Assembly (NCBI GenBank): GCA_026706025.1
Contig: JAPOZO010000089.1
Location: 62,001-126,000, forward strand
Origin: Candidatus Poribacteria bacterium
Lineage (GTDB): Bacteria; Poribacteria; WGA-4E; WGA-3G
DNA length: 64,000 nucleotides
Reading direction: 5' to 3'
This document shows positions 45,344-53,489 of this stretch, one piece after another. The notes under the pieces were generated by a model. It was given only the letters and a program-made list of their open reading frames with translations, searched no databases and had not been told where the DNA came from. Both the position numbers and the translations under genes were made by a program. How positions within the stretch are numbered: position 1 is the stretch's first letter; the number at the start of each line of letters is the position of its first letter.

Positions 45344-46150
45344 ATGCCGAACCCTACAACGAATGCTGACAATCTACCACCGATCCCACTTACCGAAGAA
45401 CAACGGTTTCTCTTTGATACCCGTGGATGGCTCCTGTTCCCAGGGGTGCTCAGTGAAACCGAGGTTAAAGAGATGCGTGAGTTCTGTTACCAACTCAAAC
45501 AGGATCCCGAGTCAATCCCTGAACACCATCGTTCTTCTATTGGCGGTCCCCTTGAATCGCTCACAGATCATCCCATTGTGCTCGGATTCATGAACGAATT
45601 CCTGACCTCCGGTTATGCGAATGAAAACTGCTACGGATTCCGGCTGGAAAGCACATTCCTAACTATCCGAGCAAACGGACACGATAACTTCCAACCGCAC
45701 GGCGGACGCGGGATGCTCAACTTCCCCGGCAACTCGCATACGTATCATCTGCACCACGACAAGGCACACAGCGGATTGACGCGTGTCGTCTGGGAACTCA
45801 ACCCGGTCCAGGAAGGCGGCGGTGGAACGATGTTTCTTACTGGCAGTCATAAAGGCGCATTTCCGGCTCCAAAGTCAACGGCGGATCGCAATTCACCGCT
45901 GTGGGAGGACTACACCTGCCCCGCTGGTTCCATGCTGGTTTTTACAGAGGCAATCACACACACAGGGGCGAAATGGACAGACGAAGAAGCCGATCGAGTC
46001 GCACTTTTCCAATGCTACAATACTGTTGGAAACAAGTGGCATAAGTGGGACCCCCATCCAAAGCACCTCGAAAAGATGCCGTTCAAACGTCAAACGCTCT
46101 TCCGTCCCGTCCACTGTCAGGACAACACACCAACGTTAGATGCCGTGTAG
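45344..46150 (+). CDS. Phytanoyl-CoA dioxygenase-family protein
   Basis: The 268-aa protein belongs to the PhyH group of non-haem Fe(II)/2-oxoglutarate oxygenases that hydroxylate small molecules. The N-terminal helix FDTRGWLLFPGVLSETEVKEM is typical. An iron-binding HxD is visible in YHLHHDKAHSG near 125, and a distal His lies in FTEAITHTGAKW near 205. AAGGAAG precedes ATG 45344. Gene order with a dehydrogenase before and a dehydratase after suggests use of the oxygenase in the same pathway. The substrate is unknown. Confidence 0.88.
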   Translation: MPNPTTNADNLPPIPLTEEQRFLFDTRGWLLFPGVLSETEVKEMREFCYQLKQDPESIPEHHRSSIGGPLESLTDHPIVLGFMNEFLTSGYANENCYGFRLESTFLTIRANGHDNFQPHGGRGMLNFPGNSHTYHLHHDKAHSGLTRVVWELNPVQEGGGGTMFLTGSHKGAFPAPKSTADRNSPLWEDYTCPAGSMLVFTEAITHTGAKWTDEEADRVALFQCYNTVGNKWHKWDPHPKHLEKMPFKRQTLFRPVHCQDNTPTLDAV

Positions 46151-46193
46151 AGATCCGTTGAATTTCACCTTGTTCAACCCAACTACGATTTCT

Positions 46194-46220
46194 TTGACTT
46201 TGAAACAATCCACTTATAAT
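46194..46220 (+). promoter_or_regulatory. Possible promoter before the enolase-superfamily gene
   Basis: TTTGAC (46193-46198) and TATAAT (46215-46220) are separated by 16 bases, or TTGACT by 15. The -10 context CAATCCACTTATAAT closely matches that of the selA promoter at 22379. It lies about 75 bases before ATG 46297. Confidence 0.45.
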
Positions 46221-46296
46221 CTACGTTGTTGAAAATTGACAAAAAACCCGTTTTTAACAACGGAAAAAACGGAGCAGAACCCAAATATTTAAAAAC

Positions 46297-47433
46297 ATGA
46301 AGATTACGAATGTCAAATCCTTTGTATCAGAAAGCGGTCATTTCTTCGTGAAAGTCGAAACCGATGCCGGTATCTACGGTGTCGGAGAGGGCGGATTACG
46401 CCGCCGCGCGCTCGCCTTAGCCGAAGTCATCCGCTCATTTGAGCCGTTTCTTATCGGCGCAGACCCGTTTCGCATTGAGCACCTGTGGCAAGTGATGTTT
46501 CGTGGCGGCTTCTTCCCCGGCGGCGTCGTCCAATCCGCCGCAGTGAGTGCCGTAGATATTGCACTCTGGGACATCAAAGGAAAAGCACTGAACGTCCCCG
46601 TCTACGAACTCTTGGGCGGACGCACGCGAGACAAAGTCGTCTGCTACCCACACAACGGTGGTGGATCAATTGAGGCACTCATCGAGAGCTGTCGGCAAAC
46701 CTACGAAGCCGGTTGGAAATTCGTCCGATGGAGCGTGGTTGATCATTCTGACAGTGGCGGGACGTTTGAACCCAGACGCGCGGTCCGAAACTGTGTTAAG
46801 CAGGTAGAAGCCGTCCGCCACGCATTCGGCGACGATCTTGAAATACTGATTGACGTGCATACCCGCCTCGATCCAGCAGACAGCCTTGATTTCTGTAACA
46901 AGGTCGCACAATACGATCCATTTTTCATTGAGGACCCCCTTCGAGCAGAAAACCCCGCCAGTCTCAGACGGCTTAGACAGCAGACCTCGGTGCCAATTGC
47001 AGTTGGTGAGCAATTTGATAGCAAGTGGACATTCCGAGAAGTCATTGAAGAAGATCTCATGGATTACTGCCGCGTCGATCTCTGCATCGCCGGTGGGTTA
47101 ACGGAGGCACGCAAAATCGCAGGATGGTGTGAAACGCATTATATCTACATAGCACCGCATAATCCATTAGGACCTGTATCCGCTGCGGCGTGTCTGCATC
47201 TCTCTTTGTCATCAGCACTCCTCGGTGTACAGGAACAGCCACGCGCCCCAATGTCCTCAATGACCGACGTTTTTCCCGTGCAGGTGCCTTGGGAAGCAGG
47301 CTACCTCTTACCGCCTGAACGTCCAGGACTCGGTATCGAATTCAATGAAGACGCGCTTACCAACGTCACAACGCAAGAATATGGACCACCCCACGGCTAT
47401 CAACGCGACGACGGTGCCTATACGAATTGGTAA
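46297..47433 (+). CDS. Mandelate racemase/muconate lactonizing-type enolase-superfamily dehydratase
   Basis: The 378-aa protein has the N-terminal capping domain (VKVETDAGIYGVGEGGL) and the barrel domain with metal ligands in IDVHTRLDP near 187, FIEDPLR near 211 and AVGEQFDS near 237. The general-base region reads IAPHNPLGPVS near 288. This last motif resembles D-galactonate, mannonate or gluconate dehydratases, which remove water from sugar acids. It follows a Gfo/Idh/MocA and a PhyH gene and starts from the A-rich leader ACCCAAATATTTAAAAACATG. A role in hexonate breakdown is likely, but the exact sugar is unresolved. Confidence 0.9.
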   Translation: MKITNVKSFVSESGHFFVKVETDAGIYGVGEGGLRRRALALAEVIRSFEPFLIGADPFRIEHLWQVMFRGGFFPGGVVQSAAVSAVDIALWDIKGKALNVPVYELLGGRTRDKVVCYPHNGGGSIEALIESCRQTYEAGWKFVRWSVVDHSDSGGTFEPRRAVRNCVKQVEAVRHAFGDDLEILIDVHTRLDPADSLDFCNKVAQYDPFFIEDPLRAENPASLRRLRQQTSVPIAVGEQFDSKWTFREVIEEDLMDYCRVDLCIAGGLTEARKIAGWCETHYIYIAPHNPLGPVSAAACLHLSLSSALLGVQEQPRAPMSSMTDVFPVQVPWEAGYLLPPERPGLGIEFNEDALTNVTTQEYGPPHGYQRDDGAYTNW

Positions 47434-47434
47434 T

Positions 47435-47508
47435 CTTAAAGGTAGCAGGCACGCTCCGTGTGCCGTTGCCACTTAAAGGTAGTAGGCACGCTCCGTGTGC
47501 CGTTGCCA
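47435..47508. repeat. Tandem 37-bp palindromic repeat (two units)
   Basis: Two 37-base units (47435-47471 and 47472-47508) differ at a single base (GTAGC against GTAGT). Each contains GGCAC-GCTCC-GTGTGCC, a short hairpin of the GTAGG type. They lie immediately after the dehydratase stop codon and end close to the ribosome site of the next gene. Confidence 0.7.
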
Positions 47509-47527
47509 CAAAGGAGAAAATTGAAGA

Positions 47528-48718
47528 ATGACAACCGCTGAAATTAAAGCGATGGCGACAGAATATATTATTAATACTTACGGCGACAGAAGCCTGGCAT
47601 TCGTTAAAGGCGAAGGACCTTACCTCTGGGATGCCGACGGTAAAAAATACCTCGACTTCCTTGGTGGACTCGCCGTTAACGGCTTAGGACATTGCCACCC
47701 GAAAGTCGTCGAAGCCATCCGTGAGCAGGCTGGCAACCTGCTGCACACGTCCAATCTCTATTATATTCAACCGCAGGCAGAACTCGCGAAACTCCTCATC
47801 GACAACTCCGATATGGATCAGTGCTTCTTCTGTAATAGCGGTGCCGAAGCGAACGAAGCAGCAATTAAACTGGCGCGGAAATACACCAAAGACAGCGGCA
47901 GAACGGATGCCTACGAAATCATCACAATGGATAACTCGTTCCATGGACGCACAATGGCAACCATCACTGCCACTGCGCAGACGAAATACCATGTCGGGTT
48001 TGAACCGATGCTTGAAGGTTTCAAATACGTGCCGTTCGACGACCTCGAAGCAACAGAAGCCGCCATCAGCGAAAAAACCTGCGCCATCTTAGTTGAACCG
48101 ATTCAGTCCGAGGGCGGCGTTAATATGCCAAGCGATGGCTACCTCCAGGGATTACGAGAACTCTGTGATAAACATAATCTGCTACTAATCTTTGACGAAG
48201 TACAGACAGCAATGGGGAGATTAGGGACCTTCTTCGGATATCAGAGTTATGGTGTCGTGCCAGATGTAATTACCATGGCAAAAGCACTCGGTAGCGGTGT
48301 ACCTATTGGTGCGATGTTAGCGAAACGGCATATAGCGGAGAGCTTTGTTCCCGGGACCCACGCAGCGACATTCGGCGGTAATCCGTTAGTCACTGCAGCG
48401 GCAGCCGCAACCGTCAGAACGATTCTCGAAGAGAACCTCGCCGTGAACGCCGTTAAAATGGGGAATTACCTTGCAGGCGGACTCATGGAACTCAAGAGCA
48501 AGTATCCGATTAAAGAGATCCGTGGAAAAGGCTTACTCCGCGGTTTAGTCATGGAAGTCGATGCCAAACCACTCGCAGCGCAATGTATTGAGAACGGGCT
48601 TGTCACGATATGCACCAACGATTATGTCCTCCGGTTCTTACCACCGCTGAATATCAACGCAGGTCACGTCGAAGAAGCCGTTAATATCGTCGAAAAATCG
48701 ATGTCGGAAACTCTTTAA
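47528..48718 (+). CDS. argD: Acetylornithine/succinylornithine-type aminotransferase
   Basis: The 396-aa class III PLP aminotransferase shows FLGGLAVNGLGHCHPKVVEAI near 40, the cofactor loop NSGAEANEAAIKLARK near 100, DNSFHGRTMATITATAQ near 137, FDEVQTAMGRLG near 222 with the PLP-contacting Asp, and MAKALGSGVPIGAML near 250 with the Schiff-base Lys. Length and the start MTTAEIKAMATEYIINTYGD fit ArgD, which makes N-acetylornithine in arginine synthesis. No other arg gene is adjacent, so a related omega-aminotransferase role is possible. AAAGGAG upstream of ATG 47528 is a strong ribosome site. Confidence 0.88.
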   Translation: MTTAEIKAMATEYIINTYGDRSLAFVKGEGPYLWDADGKKYLDFLGGLAVNGLGHCHPKVVEAIREQAGNLLHTSNLYYIQPQAELAKLLIDNSDMDQCFFCNSGAEANEAAIKLARKYTKDSGRTDAYEIITMDNSFHGRTMATITATAQTKYHVGFEPMLEGFKYVPFDDLEATEAAISEKTCAILVEPIQSEGGVNMPSDGYLQGLRELCDKHNLLLIFDEVQTAMGRLGTFFGYQSYGVVPDVITMAKALGSGVPIGAMLAKRHIAESFVPGTHAATFGGNPLVTAAAAATVRTILEENLAVNAVKMGNYLAGGLMELKSKYPIKEIRGKGLLRGLVMEVDAKPLAAQCIENGLVTICTNDYVLRFLPPLNINAGHVEEAVNIVEKSMSETL

Positions 48719-48719
48719 G

Positions 48720-49610
48720 ATGTCATATCCGATACACCGAATCCCCAGTAGGAACGATTGCCAGACCGCGATTTTTTTCACAGTGCACGCTGTGTGCTTT
48801 CTACTGTTCGTAGTCATCGCTGGATGTATTCCCAGTACTTCCGCGGATCGATTGTCACCCGCCACCCGTGCGGAAGTAGAGGGTATCCTCAATACACTGC
48901 AAGCGAGATACGATCTCACCGGCTCTTTAAAGATAATCCAGATGGCAGTAACCATTGAGGAAGGCGATCAGCGCGAAGAAGTCCGAGAATCGCTGTGGTA
49001 TAAAAAATCAGAAAGCGGTGGGGAGCTGCTCCTGATCCAAGCATTAGGCCCCATCAACGAACCACGTGCAGTCGTAATCGCTAATCGAGACGAGAATCAA
49101 TTCGTACTCGCGCTTCTGAACGAAGAAAGAACCTACCACGGGCCACTATCCGACGGGGCTTTAAAAGAGATTTTTGGTGTAGACCTGCGCGTCTCAGATG
49201 TCTTGAGTGCCATCTTCGCCAATCCGTTTCTTGACAGACGCACGGATAATTTCACATCGGTTGAAAACTCCGGCGCAAAATTTACCATCACGCGCCCAGG
49301 GATCAAAGACGAACATGTAGAAACCGTTACCCTCTTTGTCCGTGAAGGTGAACCGCGAGTGACAGATTGGCATATCCACGATAAAAACGGAGTGCTTCAG
49401 CAACGCGCCACTTTTTCCGACTATCGAAAAGTAGGCGGTATCTTACGTCCACACAAGGTCGAAATCAAACGTCCGATCGAACAAACGCGGGTTGCTGTCA
49501 ATATTGCCAAAGTCGAACTGAATGTCGAGATTAAGGATAGTAAGTTTGACGCGGCACGGTTCCTATCAGAGGATTTTGAAATCATCCCGTTATCAGAATT
49601 AGCGGATTGA
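48720..49610 (+). CDS. LolB/DUF4292-like outer-membrane lipoprotein
   Basis: The 296-aa protein begins one base after argD's stop and has a lipoprotein signal with lipobox VVIAGC near residue 40. The mature domain is beta-rich, with RESLWYKKSESGGELLLIQA, IANRDENQFVLALLNEE, FGVDLRVSDVLSAIF and FSDYRKVGGILRPHKVEIKR, matching the LolA/LolB/DUF4292 half-barrel. LolB accepts lipoproteins at the outer membrane. Support also comes from gene order: lolB is followed by ispE in gammaproteobacteria, and ispE follows here. Function as LolB is plausible but unproven. Confidence 0.75.
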   Translation: MSYPIHRIPSRNDCQTAIFFTVHAVCFLLFVVIAGCIPSTSADRLSPATRAEVEGILNTLQARYDLTGSLKIIQMAVTIEEGDQREEVRESLWYKKSESGGELLLIQALGPINEPRAVVIANRDENQFVLALLNEERTYHGPLSDGALKEIFGVDLRVSDVLSAIFANPFLDRRTDNFTSVENSGAKFTITRPGIKDEHVETVTLFVREGEPRVTDWHIHDKNGVLQQRATFSDYRKVGGILRPHKVEIKRPIEQTRVAVNIAKVELNVEIKDSKFDAARFLSEDFEIIPLSELAD

Positions 49611-49622
49611 CAGACAAAAATC

Positions 49623-50510
49623 GTGCGAAATTTACGCGTTCGCGCCCATGCGAAAATCAACCTCTATCTAAATGTCGTCGGAAAACGCAAGGACGGCTAT
49701 CACAACCTCGAAACGATCTTTCATTCTATCGGTTTGCACGACGATGTTATCATCCGCAAGCAGAACACAAAGCATATAACCGTCCATTGCGAACATCCAG
49801 CGGTTCCGTCCGATGCTCGCAATCTGGCACACCGTGCGGCACAATGCCTCAGCGATGCCGTAGGTGGCATCGGCGGCATCGCAATTGAGATTTTCAAACG
49901 GATTCCGGTCGCCGCTGGACTTGCAGGCGGGAGTGCAAACGCTGCCGCCGTCCTTCACGGCGTGAACGAACTCTTTGGACTCGGTTTCACACAGGAACCC
50001 CTAATGCGCTTCGGGGCGCAGTTAGGCGCAGATGTCCCGTTCTGTCTGCACGGCGGTGCCGCATTAGGACTTGGTATCGGCGACCAGTTAACGCGTCTTC
50101 CCGTACTCTCTGACCTACCGCTCCTCCTTTTAAACCCAGGCGTTGAAATCTCGACAGCGGCTATTTTTAAAAAGTTAAACTTTCCCTTGACAAAGCCTGA
50201 AAAAGACGGTATAATTATAAGGACTTACATAGAGAAGGGTGACATCCTCAGCATCGGGAAAAACCTTTATAATCTTCTTGAAATACCCGTTTTTTCCGAA
50301 CATCCCGAAATCGCTGCGCTAAAAACCGCGCTATCTACGCAGCCCGGTTGTTGTGGCGCGCTGATGTCAGGGAGCGGTGCCACGCTGTTCGCTATAATGC
50401 ATGACAGTCAAGCCGCACGCCAGAGTGAATCACACTTCAGAAACAGAAACAAGGTTAACTTTTGCGAGACGACGGTAACCAGTCCTGTCGGTGTATACAT
50501 TGATGGTTAA
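49623..50510 (+). CDS. ispE: 4-diphosphocytidyl-2-C-methyl-D-erythritol kinase
   Basis: The 295-aa GHMP kinase phosphorylates CDP-methylerythritol in the non-mevalonate isoprenoid pathway. Typical features are AHAKINLYLNVVGKRKDGYH at the N-terminus (Lys-Asn substrate site), IPVAAGLAGGSANAAA near 97, the ATP loop, and GCCGALMSGSGATLFAIM near 240. The start is a GTG 12 bases after the LolB-like stop. A full-consensus promoter lies inside the gene at 50187. Confidence 0.95.
   Translation: MRNLRVRAHAKINLYLNVVGKRKDGYHNLETIFHSIGLHDDVIIRKQNTKHITVHCEHPAVPSDARNLAHRAAQCLSDAVGGIGGIAIEIFKRIPVAAGLAGGSANAAAVLHGVNELFGLGFTQEPLMRFGAQLGADVPFCLHGGAALGLGIGDQLTRLPVLSDLPLLLLNPGVEISTAAIFKKLNFPLTKPEKDGIIIRTYIEKGDILSIGKNLYNLLEIPVFSEHPEIAALKTALSTQPGCCGALMSGSGATLFAIMHDSQAARQSESHFRNRNKVNFCETTVTSPVGVYIDG
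50187..50215 (+). promoter_or_regulatory. Full-consensus promoter inside ispE
   Basis: TTGACA (50187-50192), 17 bases and TATAAT (50210-50215) match the sigma-70 consensus exactly, within the ispE coding sequence and in the same direction. It could feed tRNA-Gln and rplY with an approximately 290-base 5' extension, or be a chance match constrained by coding. Confidence 0.45.
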
Positions 50511-50514
50511 TTAA

Positions 50515-50586
50515 AGGGCGGTGGCCAAGCGGTAAGGCACAGGTCTTTGGCACCTGCATGCGTAGGTTCGAATCCTACCCGCCCTG
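50515..50586 (+). tRNA. tRNA-Gln (anticodon TTG)
   Basis: A complete cloverleaf can be drawn. The acceptor AGGGCGG (50515-50521) pairs with CCGCCCT (50579-50585) and a discriminator G follows. The D arm contains GCCAAGCGGTAAGGC. The anticodon stem CAGGT/ACCTG encloses CTTTGGC with anticodon TTG, and the T arm is GTAGG-TTCGAAT-CCTAC. The 3' CCA is not encoded. It reads CAA (and CAG by wobble). It sits between ispE and rplY. Confidence 0.95.
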
Positions 50587-50787
50587 TCTCCTTTTTGATA
50601 CGGTTCCTGAATCTATGAAAAAGTTTTTTTCACGAGCAGGTTTTCGCCCCGCGCGCCATTCCATTAAGCACAGGTTTCAATAACATCAGAAACTTTAGCA
50701 CGGAATGAAATGGAGTGCGGATTTAAGAAACGTACTCAGGAGTCTAAACGCACGAATTTTAACCGCAAGGAAAAGTAAAAAAACAAA

Positions 50788-51489
50788 ATGCTACAAGCAA
50801 AATTAGAGGTTCAACAACGCGATACTTTCGGGAAGCAGAGCGCACGCGACCTACGACGTAACGGTGGGCTCCCCGCTGTGTTGTATGGGCGCGCGCAAGA
50901 CACCTTGTCGATTCAACTTAACGCACGGACCTTCAACCAATTTCTACGAACGTACGGCGAAAACGTCATCATCAATATGGTAATCGGTGAAGCGGATAGT
51001 GAAACCGTTATCATCAAAGAAATTCAACGCCATCCGGTCGAAAAACATACGTTGGTCCATGCGGATTTCATCAGAATCTCGCTGGATGAACCTGTAACAT
51101 CAGCCGTCCCGGTGGTTTTGGAAGGTAATCCGCCTGGCGTGCAGGAGGGAGGCGTCCTCGAATTTCCGCTCCGCCATGTGTCACTTCACTGTCTGCCTAT
51201 GCGCACGCCGACCGATATTTCGGTTAACGTCGGTGAATTAGACATCGGTGACGCTATCCATGTGAGCGACTTAAGCCTCGATGAGGACATCGAAATCTTA
51301 GATGACCCGCAACGGATTATAGCGACGGTCAGCCAGCCGCGTGTCCAACTCGAAGACGAAACACCAGAGGCTGAAGAAGGTGAAGAAGGTGAAGTTGAAG
51401 GTGAAGAAGGTGAAGAAGCCGCTGCTGAACAGCCTTCGGAACCAGAAATTATCTCCCGTAGACGTAGGGACGACGACGAGGACGAATAA
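50788..51489 (+). CDS. rplY: Large-subunit ribosomal protein L25 (Ctc form)
   Basis: The 233-aa protein has the N-terminal 5S-rRNA-binding L25 domain (REQ-like QQRDTFGKQSARDLRRNGGLP and VLYGRAQD) and the C-terminal TL5/Ctc beta domain (AVPVVLEGNPPGVQEGGVLE). It ends in an acidic low-complexity tail of GEE/GEV units (about 192-212) encoded by repeated GGTGAAGAA. Such tails are common in the long Ctc form. The tail region is overlapped in another frame by the start of the next open frame. Confidence 0.93.
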   Translation: MLQAKLEVQQRDTFGKQSARDLRRNGGLPAVLYGRAQDTLSIQLNARTFNQFLRTYGENVIINMVIGEADSETVIIKEIQRHPVEKHTLVHADFIRISLDEPVTSAVPVVLEGNPPGVQEGGVLEFPLRHVSLHCLPMRTPTDISVNVGELDIGDAIHVSDLSLDEDIEILDDPQRIIATVSQPRVQLEDETPEAEEGEEGEVEGEEGEEAAAEQPSEPEIISRRRRDDDEDE

Positions 51490-52660
51490 CGCTGTTTGTA
51501 CCAAGAAAGCACAAGGAAAGTACGTCAATAGGTACGCTGCCCCTCTTAAAGCCGGCGTGCTTTTCTTAGGCATTCTTGTTTTTGCTGCCACGCTTAGTAG
51601 TATCGCCGAAGAACCTGCCGTCCGTTTCATTGACGCAGATGGGAAAACCATTGCGGAAGTGTCTGCGCAACACCGAGAAGAGCAGGTTTACCTTCCCGTT
51701 GACGCGGTGAAACAGGTCATCGATCCCGCGGCGACCCATCAATATAACCATCCCCAAAAACGACTCACCCTTGAAATCAAAGGTAGGCAAATTCGCCTGC
51801 AAATGGATAAACCAACAGTTAGTATTGATGGTGGACAGACACTCACACTCTCTACTCCGCCCATTATTATCGCTCAGCGCCCCATGCTGCCCATCGCCTT
51901 TTTTAAACAACTCCTGCCAATTTTCAATAATGTTGATGTCATCTACAACTCCAACTTGAATAGGTTACAGATAAGACCGAAAGGCACATGGACATCCGTA
52001 GAGACAGACAACATCCAAAATTGGAGCATTATTGTCGATCCAGGACACGGCGGAGACGACCAAGGCTGCGAAGGTAGCACCGGGATCCTTGAGAAAAACA
52101 TCGTCCTCGCACTCGCAAAACAACTTCAACGGATCAGTAAACAGCAGGGCGTACAGGTTTATCTCACTCGCGAAACAGACACCAAAAGAACACAGTTTGA
52201 GCGCATTCAGGTCGCTAAACAGAATCAAGGCCAACTCTTCCTCAGCTTACACTGTAACGCCTCTTTCTCACCTCATGAAAAAGGTATCAGGATCTACCTC
52301 AACAACCCCAAAGGACAAATCCGTTTCCCAAGTACCACCAAACCAACACTCACAGGACAACGGCTAAAAGTTCTTACCCAAGTCAATTTTTTAAAGCAGA
52401 GCCATGACTTCGCACGCGCACTACAAACGGAACTGAACTTTCTAACAGAAACGCCGATTCAGATTATCGACCTCCCACTCATTGCGTTATCTGAAGCCTA
52501 TATGCCCGCCGTTGTCTTAGAACTCGGCTACCTTTCCAACGTCGAGGACTTAGAAAAACTTTCTAATGCTGAGTACACCGAAAGCGTTTCACAAGCGATT
52601 ACCCGCGCACTCCAACGATACATATCTTCTGCCAACCAGCAGATCCCACAACAGCGATAA
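51341..52660 (+). CDS. N-acetylmuramoyl-L-alanine amidase (Amidase_3)
   Basis: The catalytic domain (about 225-430) has zinc ligands in IVDPGHGGDDQGCEG, GILEKNIVLALAKQL, FLSLHCNASFSPHEKG and VVLELGYLSN, as in AmiC/CwlD hydrolases that cleave the peptide stem from murein. An N-terminal signal or anchor helix (KAGVLFLGILVFAATLSSIA) and a copper-amine-oxidase-N-like domain (about 95-210) precede it. The true start is uncertain. The frame is open from GTG 51341 inside rplY, while the only later in-frame start before the hydrophobic segment is GTG 51557. If an upstream GTG is used, the basic N-terminus is encoded by the rplY repeat in another frame. Confidence 0.88.
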   Translation: MSNSKTKHQRLKKVKKVKLKVKKVKKPLLNSLRNQKLSPVDVGTTTRTNNAVCTKKAQGKYVNRYAAPLKAGVLFLGILVFAATLSSIAEEPAVRFIDADGKTIAEVSAQHREEQVYLPVDAVKQVIDPAATHQYNHPQKRLTLEIKGRQIRLQMDKPTVSIDGGQTLTLSTPPIIIAQRPMLPIAFFKQLLPIFNNVDVIYNSNLNRLQIRPKGTWTSVETDNIQNWSIIVDPGHGGDDQGCEGSTGILEKNIVLALAKQLQRISKQQGVQVYLTRETDTKRTQFERIQVAKQNQGQLFLSLHCNASFSPHEKGIRIYLNNPKGQIRFPSTTKPTLTGQRLKVLTQVNFLKQSHDFARALQTELNFLTETPIQIIDLPLIALSEAYMPAVVLELGYLSNVEDLEKLSNAEYTESVSQAITRALQRYISSANQQIPQQR

Positions 52661-52698
52661 AATAATAGGACATCAAGCGGCTTACGACAGGAAGAACT

Positions 52699-53460
52699 AT
52701 GATAGACGATCAGGCAGCAACGAATACGTCTCAAAGCACAAATGGTTATCGGTTTTCAGTTCGGTTTTTCTGCGAAAAACCTTTCGATTATCAGTTAAGA
52801 GAAAAACTTTATTATCAGCGTTTGCCTCTTAACCGAACAACTCTCACTGCGAGGCAAACCGACAACCGACAACTATTTAACAATGCCGGATTTTCGAGAC
52901 TCTTAGTCATCTGGGGAATAACCTTCATTGCGGTACTTATCTGTCTCGGTGTGACACTACTGCTCATTGAAAGATCGAAGCAAGTAATGCTGCCAATTGC
53001 ACCACCCGTGATACCGACTGCCGCTAACCCTTTAGATACGCCACCGGAACCCCAAGAGGTCAATCTATTTCTGCTTGATGCTACCACGCTTACACTCGTT
53101 CCCATTAAAACCGAACGGCGACTCCATAGAGAACTTACGCCACGTTTGAGTCAGGTGGTCAGAGCACTTATTCAGGAAACACCGCCGAACTTCAGAAACA
53201 CCATCCCCCGTGGAACAGAACTCAACGAAGTTTACATCGACAGCCAACAGACCGCGTACTTGGACTTCTCAAGTCATCTCACTGATGGACATATTGGCGG
53301 CACAACAGCAGAATTTCTGACGGTCACAGCAATTCTCAAAACCGTCTTTGACGCATTCCCTGATGACATTAAACAGGTTCAAATTTTAATTGATGGCGAG
53401 GAAGTGAAAACAATTGCAGGGCACCTCAACCTCTCGCAACCTTTACGCCTTCCCGAATAA
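52699..53460 (+). CDS. GerMN-domain membrane protein with a repeat-derived N-terminus
   Basis: ATG 52699 has a good AGGAAG site. Residues about 15-61 of the 253-aa product are encoded by a copy of the dispersed AACTGATAACTGA repeat, giving the segment from NGYRFSVRFFCEKPFDYQL to TARQTDNRQLF. A membrane helix (about 68-92, LLVIWGITFIAVLICLGVTL) and a GerMN domain (about 120-250, LSQVVRALIQETPPNFRNTIP and FLTVTAILKTVFDAFP) follow. GerMN domains occur in spore-germination and cell-wall-associated proteins. Here the gene follows a murein amidase, suggesting an envelope role rather than sporulation. Confidence 0.85.
   Translation: MIDDQAATNTSQSTNGYRFSVRFFCEKPFDYQLREKLYYQRLPLNRTTLTARQTDNRQLFNNAGFSRLLVIWGITFIAVLICLGVTLLLIERSKQVMLPIAPPVIPTAANPLDTPPEPQEVNLFLLDATTLTLVPIKTERRLHRELTPRLSQVVRALIQETPPNFRNTIPRGTELNEVYIDSQQTAYLDFSSHLTDGHIGGTTAEFLTVTAILKTVFDAFPDDIKQVQILIDGEEVKTIAGHLNLSQPLRLPE
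52744..52881. repeat. Dispersed AACTGATAACTGA repeat, copy 3 (inside a coding gene)
   Basis: The segment starts GGTTATCGGTTTTCAGTTCGG, contains CTCTCACTGCGAGGCA, the reverse complement of the core seen at 45260, 54116 and 62753, and ends ACCGACAACCGACAACTATT. It lies entirely inside the GerMN reading frame without creating a stop codon. Confidence 0.65.
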
Positions 53461-53489
53461 AACGATATAATGCCCGAACCGGACTAAGC

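Noticed and set aside
47435-47508. Tandem 37-bp units considered as a CRISPR array
   Set aside because: Only two units, directly adjacent with no spacer between them, and no cas genes nearby; they are a tandem palindrome.
51381-51417. GGTGAAGAA repeats considered as a regulatory repeat
   Set aside because: They lie in the rplY frame and give the acidic GEE tail usual for the Ctc form of L25, so coding explains them.
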